Program-made: the position numbers and the translations under genes | Assembly: GCA_027311205.1 (NCBI GenBank) | Contig: DAICZI010000001.1 | Location: 7,114 to 23,851, forward strand | DNA length: 16,738 nucleotides | Reading direction: 5' to 3' | Source of the DNA: Beijerinckiaceae bacterium | GTDB taxonomy: Bacteria; Pseudomonadota; Alphaproteobacteria; Rhizobiales; Beijerinckiaceae | The notes under the pieces: model-generated | The model's database searches: none | What the model was told of the DNA's origin: nothing | What the model saw: only the letters and a program-made list of their open reading frames with translations | In this document: in pieces, positions 12,644 through 16,738 of the stretch | Layout: each line of letters begins with the position of its first letter | Numbering within the stretch: position 1 is the stretch's first letter

Positions 12644-12681
12644 TTGCGGCCCCGTTCGACCCCTTTGACCTGGAGAGAGAC

Positions 12682-13005
12682 ATGTCAGTTCCACGTATGC
12701 GCGTTCCCAAGACCGCAAAAAAAGGTGAAGTCATCACCATTAAAACGCTGATTGAGCACCCCATGGAATCGGGTTTCCGCAAGGGCAAGGACGGAAAACT
12801 GGTGCCGCGGATGATCATCAATAAATTCACGGCGACGTTCAACGGCAAGCAGTTTTTTGCAGCCGATCTGCAACCCAGCGTCTCGGCCAATCCTTTTATC
12901 GAGTTTGATGCCAAAGTGGACGCCGATGGCACTTTCGAGTTCACCTGGGTTGATGACAAAGGCACAATCACCAAAGCACAGGCAAAAATAACGGTCACGG
13001 CCTGA
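12682..13005 (+). CDS. soxZ: SoxZ, partner of SoxY
   Basis: A 107-residue protein with the immunoglobulin-like beta pattern of SoxZ. Recognisable family segments are HPMESGFRKGKDGKLVPR (26-43), FFAADLQPSVSANPF (58-72) and FEFTWVDDKG (84-93). There is no signal peptide and no cysteine, as expected; it is exported together with SoxY by the SoxY Tat signal. GGAGAG lies upstream of the ATG at 12682, 45 bases after the soxY stop. It forms the SoxYZ heterodimer that presents the SoxY cysteine arm to SoxXA and SoxB. Length is normal. Confidence 0.96.
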   Translation: MSVPRMRVPKTAKKGEVITIKTLIEHPMESGFRKGKDGKLVPRMIINKFTATFNGKQFFAADLQPSVSANPFIEFDAKVDADGTFEFTWVDDKGTITKAQAKITVTA

Positions 13006-13039
13006 GAGGCCTGGCACTGAAAACTTGGGAGGAGTAGTC

Positions 13040-13915
13040 ATGTCGGCAGGTAGTTTCCGCGCAATGCTGAGCGCCGTGAGCCTTGCGGCATGGGCTTTTG
13101 GCTTCATGCCGTCCAGCGTGCTGGCGGTCGATGCCAAGCCGCCTGTCACTGCGGCGGCCACCGCGGCGGCCTATGTGCCCAAAGGCATTCCGGCCCCTCC
13201 TGGCAGCGTGTTCAAGACGCTTTTTTCGGGTTATCAATTCCGCAGCAAAGATACGCGGGCCATGCAGGATGATGATTTTTCCAATCCTGGCATGCTTGCG
13301 CTGGATCCGGCGGCAACTGAATGGACGAAGGTCGATGGTGCGGCGGGCAAATCCTGCTCATCGTGCCATGGCGATGCGACCAAGACCATGAAGGGCGTCA
13401 GCGCGACCATGCCGAAGTGGAATGCCCGGCTGAAACGTCCGGTCACGCTCGAAGAGCAGATTAATTTCTGCCGGACTGACTACATGAAAGCCCAGCCATG
13501 GAAATTCAAGTCCGATGATTTGACCAATATGGCGACATACATCGGCTATCAATCGCGCGGGATGCCGGTGCACGTGAAGGTCGATGGCCCGATTTCGCCT
13601 TGGGTGGCCAGAGGCAAGGCCCTATATTATCGGCGCATTGGCCAGCTCGACATGTCCTGCGCCAATTGCCATGAAAAATACTATGGCAAACATATCCGCG
13701 CCGATACGCTCAGCCAGGGTCAGACCAATGATTTTCCGACTTACCGTCTGAAAGCCCAGCATTTGGTGCCCCTGGAACAGCGCCTGCAGGGCTGCATGAA
13801 AAACGTCCGGGCCAGACCCTACAAGCCCTTCTCCAAACGGTTTCTGGCGTTGGAAGTCTATATAGCTTCGCGCGGCGAGGGCTTGCCGGTGGAAACACCG
13901 GGCGTTCGCAACTAG
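13040..13915 (+). CDS. soxA: SoxA, diheme cytochrome c subunit of SoxXA
   Basis: A 291-residue exported cytochrome. The Sec signal peptide is about residues 1-29. Two heme-binding motifs are present, CSSCH (106-110) and CANCH (207-211), so this is the diheme form. Cys252 in LQGCMKNVRA is the active-site cysteine that becomes the persulfide heme ligand. Cys144 (INFCRTD) is the expected extra cysteine of the first domain. An alanine-rich linker (33-45) follows the signal. GGAGGAG precedes the ATG at 13040, 34 bases after soxZ. SoxA with SoxX forms the enzyme that links thiosulfate to SoxY. Nothing is missing. Confidence 0.96.
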   Translation: MSAGSFRAMLSAVSLAAWAFGFMPSSVLAVDAKPPVTAAATAAAYVPKGIPAPPGSVFKTLFSGYQFRSKDTRAMQDDDFSNPGMLALDPAATEWTKVDGAAGKSCSSCHGDATKTMKGVSATMPKWNARLKRPVTLEEQINFCRTDYMKAQPWKFKSDDLTNMATYIGYQSRGMPVHVKVDGPISPWVARGKALYYRRIGQLDMSCANCHEKYYGKHIRADTLSQGQTNDFPTYRLKAQHLVPLEQRLQGCMKNVRARPYKPFSKRFLALEVYIASRGEGLPVETPGVRN

Positions 13916-14007
13916 CCGCCCCGTAAAGCTGAATGGTAGCGCAACGGGGTCTTGTCGCCTGAATTCGGGCACGATAGCGGAACTGTAGCTTAAGGGATGG
14001 TCAGGCC
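13916..14007 (+). other. soxA-soxB intergenic with possible hairpin
   Basis: CCCCGT (13919-13924) and ACGGGG (13944-13949) can pair around a 19-base loop that itself contains GCT and AGC arms. GCCTGAATTCGGGC (13957-13970) is a near-perfect palindrome. There is no T run, so read-through from soxA into soxB is likely, perhaps reduced. I see no clear promoter. Confidence 0.25.
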
Positions 14008-15690
14008 ATGTTATCACGTCGCGAATTTGCACAAGTAGCAGCCTCGACAGTGGGGCTCTTGGGGCTGGGTTCGATGCGGGCGCTGGCCCAGCAAAAGCTG
14101 ACTCAGGCCGACCTGTTGAATTTCAAATCCGTTGGCAACGTCACTCTGGTTCACGTGACCGATATTCACGCCCAGCTTCTGCCGATATATTTTCGCGAGC
14201 CGTCTGAAAACTATGGGGTTGGTGCCGATAAGGGCCAGCCCCCACATATTACCGGCAAGGATTATCTTGCGCATTTTGGCATCCCGGCGGGGTCGCCCAA
14301 CGCCTATGCGCTCACCTGCGATGGCTTTGAAAATCTGGCCCGGACCTACGGCAAAATTGGCGGGTTGGATCGTGCCGCCACTGTGATCAAAGCCATACGA
14401 GCTGAACGCGGCGACAAGGTTTTGCTGCTTGACGGCGGTGATACGTTGCAAGGCTCGTGGGGCTCGCTGCAGTCCAAGGGCCAGGACATGCTGGATTGCA
14501 TGGCCTTGCTCAAACCCGACGCCATGACCGCCCATTGGGAATTCACCTATGGCGAAGCCCGCGTGAAGGACATTGTCAAAAACCTCGCCTATCCCTTTCT
14601 CGCGATGAATGTTCACGATGCGCAGTGGGGCGACCCAATTTTCAAGCCGCAAGTGATGCTGGAGCGCGGCGGCGTCAAGATTGCGATTCTGGGGCAGGCC
14701 TTCCCCTTCTGCCCCATCGCCCATCCGCGGTATATGATGGCGGATTGGTCGTTTGGTATCCATGAAGCAGGCGTGCAAAAGCAGGTAGATGCTGCCCGCA
14801 AGGCGGGGGCGGGGCTGGTCGTGTTGCTCTCGCACAATGGCTATGATGTCGATAAAAAGCTCGCCGGGCGGGTCAAGGGGCTGGATGTTGTGCTCACCGG
14901 CCACACCCATGACTCCATGCCTAGTGTGCAGAAAGTCGGCAAAACGCTGATGATCGCGACAGGATCATCTGGCAAATTTGTATCGCGTCTTGATCTTGAT
15001 GTGCAAAATGGCGAGATCAAGAGCTTTGCCTTCAAGCTTATCCCAATGTTTGCGGATGTGATTGCGCCCGATGCGGAAATGGCGGCAAAAATTGCGGAGG
15101 TACGCAAGCCTTACGTTGAGAAGCTCACTACCGTGCTCGGCACCACCGAATCCTTGCTCTATCGTCGCGGCAATTTCAACGGCACGATGGATGACCTGAT
15201 CTGTCAGGCGTTGCTGGAAGAGCGTGATGCGGAAATTGCGCTGTCGCCGGGCTTCCGCTGGGGTACCAGCCTGATATCGGGGCAGAACATCACCTTTGAA
15301 GATATCGCCAACGAAACCGCCATTACGTACCCCGCTTGCTACCGTAACACGATGAGCGGCGCACAGTTGAAAGGCGTGCTGGAGGATGTTGCCGACAATC
15401 TGTTCAACCCCGATCCCTATTACCAGCAGGGTGGTGACATGGTGCGGGTCGGCGGCCTTGGCTATACCATTGACATCTCCAAACCGATGGGCGGGCGGAT
15501 TTCCAACATGGAAATTCTCAAGACCGGCAAGCCCATTGATGCCGCCGCAACCTACACGATCGCCGGTTGGGCCAGCGTCCAGAAGGGTGTGCAGGGCCCC
15601 GCCGTCTGGGATGTTGTCGCCGCTCATTTGCAAAAGCACAAAAACGTCAAGCTCGCCCCCAATCGCTCAGTCAAGGTTTTGGGAATTTGA
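14008..15690 (+). CDS. soxB: SoxB, dimanganese sulfate thiohydrolase
   Basis: A 560-residue exported metallophosphatase-fold enzyme. The N-terminus MLSRREFAQVA is a twin-arginine signal, cleaved near ALA (25-27). Metal-site motifs run in the expected order: VTDIHAQ (D52, H54), LLDGGDTLQGS (D145), AHWEFTYG (H176), LLSHNGYD (H276) and LTGHTHD (H299, H301). HWEFTYG in place of the nucleotidase GNHE is characteristic of SoxB. The C-terminal 5'-nucleotidase-like domain occupies roughly 380-560. SoxB hydrolyses the terminal sulfone of SoxY-bound intermediates to release sulfate. It follows soxA by 92 bases. Full length. No soxCD follows, as is usual for organisms that finish the sulfane sulfur by sHdr. 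Confidence 0.97.
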   Translation: MLSRREFAQVAASTVGLLGLGSMRALAQQKLTQADLLNFKSVGNVTLVHVTDIHAQLLPIYFREPSENYGVGADKGQPPHITGKDYLAHFGIPAGSPNAYALTCDGFENLARTYGKIGGLDRAATVIKAIRAERGDKVLLLDGGDTLQGSWGSLQSKGQDMLDCMALLKPDAMTAHWEFTYGEARVKDIVKNLAYPFLAMNVHDAQWGDPIFKPQVMLERGGVKIAILGQAFPFCPIAHPRYMMADWSFGIHEAGVQKQVDAARKAGAGLVVLLSHNGYDVDKKLAGRVKGLDVVLTGHTHDSMPSVQKVGKTLMIATGSSGKFVSRLDLDVQNGEIKSFAFKLIPMFADVIAPDAEMAAKIAEVRKPYVEKLTTVLGTTESLLYRRGNFNGTMDDLICQALLEERDAEIALSPGFRWGTSLISGQNITFEDIANETAITYPACYRNTMSGAQLKGVLEDVADNLFNPDPYYQQGGDMVRVGGLGYTIDISKPMGGRISNMEILKTGKPIDAAATYTIAGWASVQKGVQGPAVWDVVAAHLQKHKNVKLAPNRSVKVLGI

Positions 15691-15843
15691 GACCTGTCAA
15701 AATCGGGTGGCCTTGAAAAAGCCTTTGAAACCGCCAAACTCTTTTGCCATAACCGGTTGGGAGTGCCTTGCAGACTCTGGCCTTTTCGCTCACCAACAAA
15801 ACGCGTAACCTATCGAACATCAACGACCTGACAGGAGAGTAGC

Positions 15844-16293
15844 ATGGAACGTCGTGGATTTTTTCGCGCAGTGATGTTGGCTGCAGCGGGCGGTGCCGCC
15901 CTGGTGTCGACACGGAGTGAGGCCTCACCTGCGAGCGGCAAATCCAAAGTGGTCTATCACCTCGACGATCTGTCGAAGGTGAATTTTGTCGTCGAAAACA
16001 ATATGACCCAGCACATAACCGGCGTTGGCGGACCCAAAAACATCACCATGGCCCTGGTAGTGCTCGGCCCGGCTTTGGCCGCCTTCAAATGGGACGGAGC
16101 CGATGCCGGAATGGCCGGCAAATTGGCCGAACTTCACGCTCAGGGCGTCCAGCTCAACGCCTGTGCAAATACCATGCACAAGATGAAAATCACCTTGAAG
16201 GACCTGCTGCCAGGTTTCATCTCGGCCCCAAAAGGCGGCAATGTTCGGCTGGTTGAGCTGCAAACGCAAGGCTTTGCCTATTTGCGGCCCTGA
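15844..16293 (+). CDS. Exported DsrE-family protein
   Basis: A 149-residue protein with an ERRGFFRAVM start resembling a twin-arginine signal, followed by an alanine- and glycine-rich core and a cleavage region near 27-31. The mature part is DsrE-like: VVYHLDDLSKVNF (36-48) near the first strand, a VVLGPALAAF strand (72-81) and the single cysteine C107 in LNACANTMHK, a motif seen in periplasmic DsrE-type proteins. GGAGAG lies just upstream of the ATG at 15844. It lies 153 bases after soxB, so it may share the transcript. A periplasmic persulfide carrier that takes sulfur from SoxYZ or keeps thiols in order is plausible but inferred. The 15691-15843 gap shows no strong terminator. Confidence 0.8.
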   Translation: MERRGFFRAVMLAAAGGAALVSTRSEASPASGKSKVVYHLDDLSKVNFVVENNMTQHITGVGGPKNITMALVVLGPALAAFKWDGADAGMAGKLAELHAQGVQLNACANTMHKMKITLKDLLPGFISAPKGGNVRLVELQTQGFAYLRP

Positions 16294-16478
16294 CGCTCCG
16301 CCAAAAACGCTTCCTTGGGCGGAATGTCCATCTTCGATCATTGCGGAAGGCAGGCTTTGCAAGACGGGCGGGCACAAGCCATTGGCCTGGCCCCACACAT
16401 CGCCGTGCAAGGTGATTGCTGGCTACCCGGCGCTGGAGCCATCTAGCGAAGCCCATAGTCTCAGCCTGAAGGGCGCTT

Positions 16479-16499
16479 GTGATCAAATAGGTTGATCAC
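16479..16499. repeat. Perfect inverted repeat at the end of the permease gene
   Basis: GTGATCAA-ATAGG-TTGATCAC has perfect eight-base arms and overlaps the stop codon of the minus-strand permease. Neither strand has a T run after it, so it is not a typical terminator. It lies between convergent genes and may still slow read-through. The rest of 16294-16478 shows nothing I can identify. Confidence 0.4.
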
Positions 16500-16738
16500 G
16501 AAACTGAATTGGCAGCCGCGCCCACGTTTCCGAACATCCGTCGCCAGAGGCGACCGTCAATGGCGGCGAGCCCCAGTCCGATCAATGCCATGCCGACCAG
16601 CAACTTCCAGGTGATGGTCTCTCCAAGCGCAAAAACCCCCAAAGTCATCGCACTTACGGGCAAAAGGAACGTGACAAGCATGAGGTTGGTGGCGCCGGCC
16701 GTCGCCAGAATGCGGAAATACAGAATATAAGCCAACGC
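16496..16738 (-). CDS. EamA/DMT-family permease, C-terminal part (5' end outside window)
   Basis: The last 80 codons of a membrane transporter of the drug/metabolite (EamA) superfamily. Two transmembrane segments are visible: one around ATAGATNLMLVTFLLPVSAM, ending in the family-like LGETITW, and one in LLVGMALIGLGLAAI. A basic cytoplasmic tail (GRLWRRMFG) follows. The first codons read A-L-A-Y, and the frame is open to the edge, so the start lies beyond 16738. It is convergent with the sulfur genes and probably marks the edge of the sulfur island. The substrate cannot be told. A role in sulfur metabolism has no support beyond proximity. Confidence 0.8.
   Translation of the reverse strand, partial: ALAYILYFRILATAGATNLMLVTFLLPVSAMTLGVFALGETITWKLLVGMALIGLGLAAIDGRLWRRMFGNVGAAANSVS

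Noticed and set aside
16479..16499. Attachment site or terminator at the perfect inverted repeat
   Set aside because: There is no T run on either strand and no integrase, tRNA or second copy in the window, so it is recorded only as an inverted repeat.

Overview
The window reads as part of a chromosomal sulfur-oxidation island from a GC-rich alphaproteobacterium. A Hyphomicrobium-like member of the Rhizobiales is my best guess, because the gene set and order resemble the sulfur-oxidising heterodisulfide-reductase-like (sHdr) and lipoate loci known from that group. The host is an inference; no 16S or other taxonomic marker is present.

Left part, minus strand (1-7603). Reading in the direction of transcription, the genes are an HDAC-like zinc amidohydrolase (start near 7603), radical SAM LipS1, flavoprotein LipT, radical SAM LipS2, an LplA-type lipoate-protein ligase with a C-terminal extension, and a class I glutamine amidotransferase-like protein whose catalytic residues are replaced. 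The central genes overlap or nearly touch, so they are probably co-transcribed. A short gap with a good promoter and two inverted repeats follows. Then come a cytoplasmic DsrE-like protein and sHdrC1, which runs off the left edge. The rest of the sHdr complex (B1, A, C2, B2) and the lipoate-binding protein LbpA would be expected just outside the window.

Middle, plus strand (7703-10893). Divergent from the amidohydrolase lie two consecutive DsrE-TusA pairs, then an SQR-like FAD protein and a DUF1641 protein. The run ends at a clear intrinsic terminator followed by an unusual four-copy T-rich tandem repeat. A convergent ArsR-type regulator with cysteines placed as in persulfide sensors (11126-11479) lies between this block and the sox genes.

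Right part, plus strand (11666-16293). soxX, soxY, soxZ, soxA and soxB encode the periplasmic thiosulfate-oxidising core, without soxCD in this window. They are followed by a Tat-exported DsrE-family protein. The window closes with the 3' part of a minus-strand EamA/DMT-type permease.

How the parts probably work together: SoxXA, SoxYZ and SoxB attack thiosulfate in the periplasm. Sulfane sulfur is carried in the cytoplasm by DsrE and TusA proteins to the sHdr-LbpA system, which oxidises it on a lipoate-bearing carrier. The left operon builds that lipoate. The SQR-like protein, DUF1641 and the second DsrE-TusA pair may add a sulfide or polysulfide entry point. The ArsR-type protein is the natural candidate sensor. 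The core of this scheme is established for sHdr organisms. The less familiar pieces are the HDAC-like gene, the catalytically degenerate amidotransferase, the two-cysteine SQR-like cassette and the control regions.
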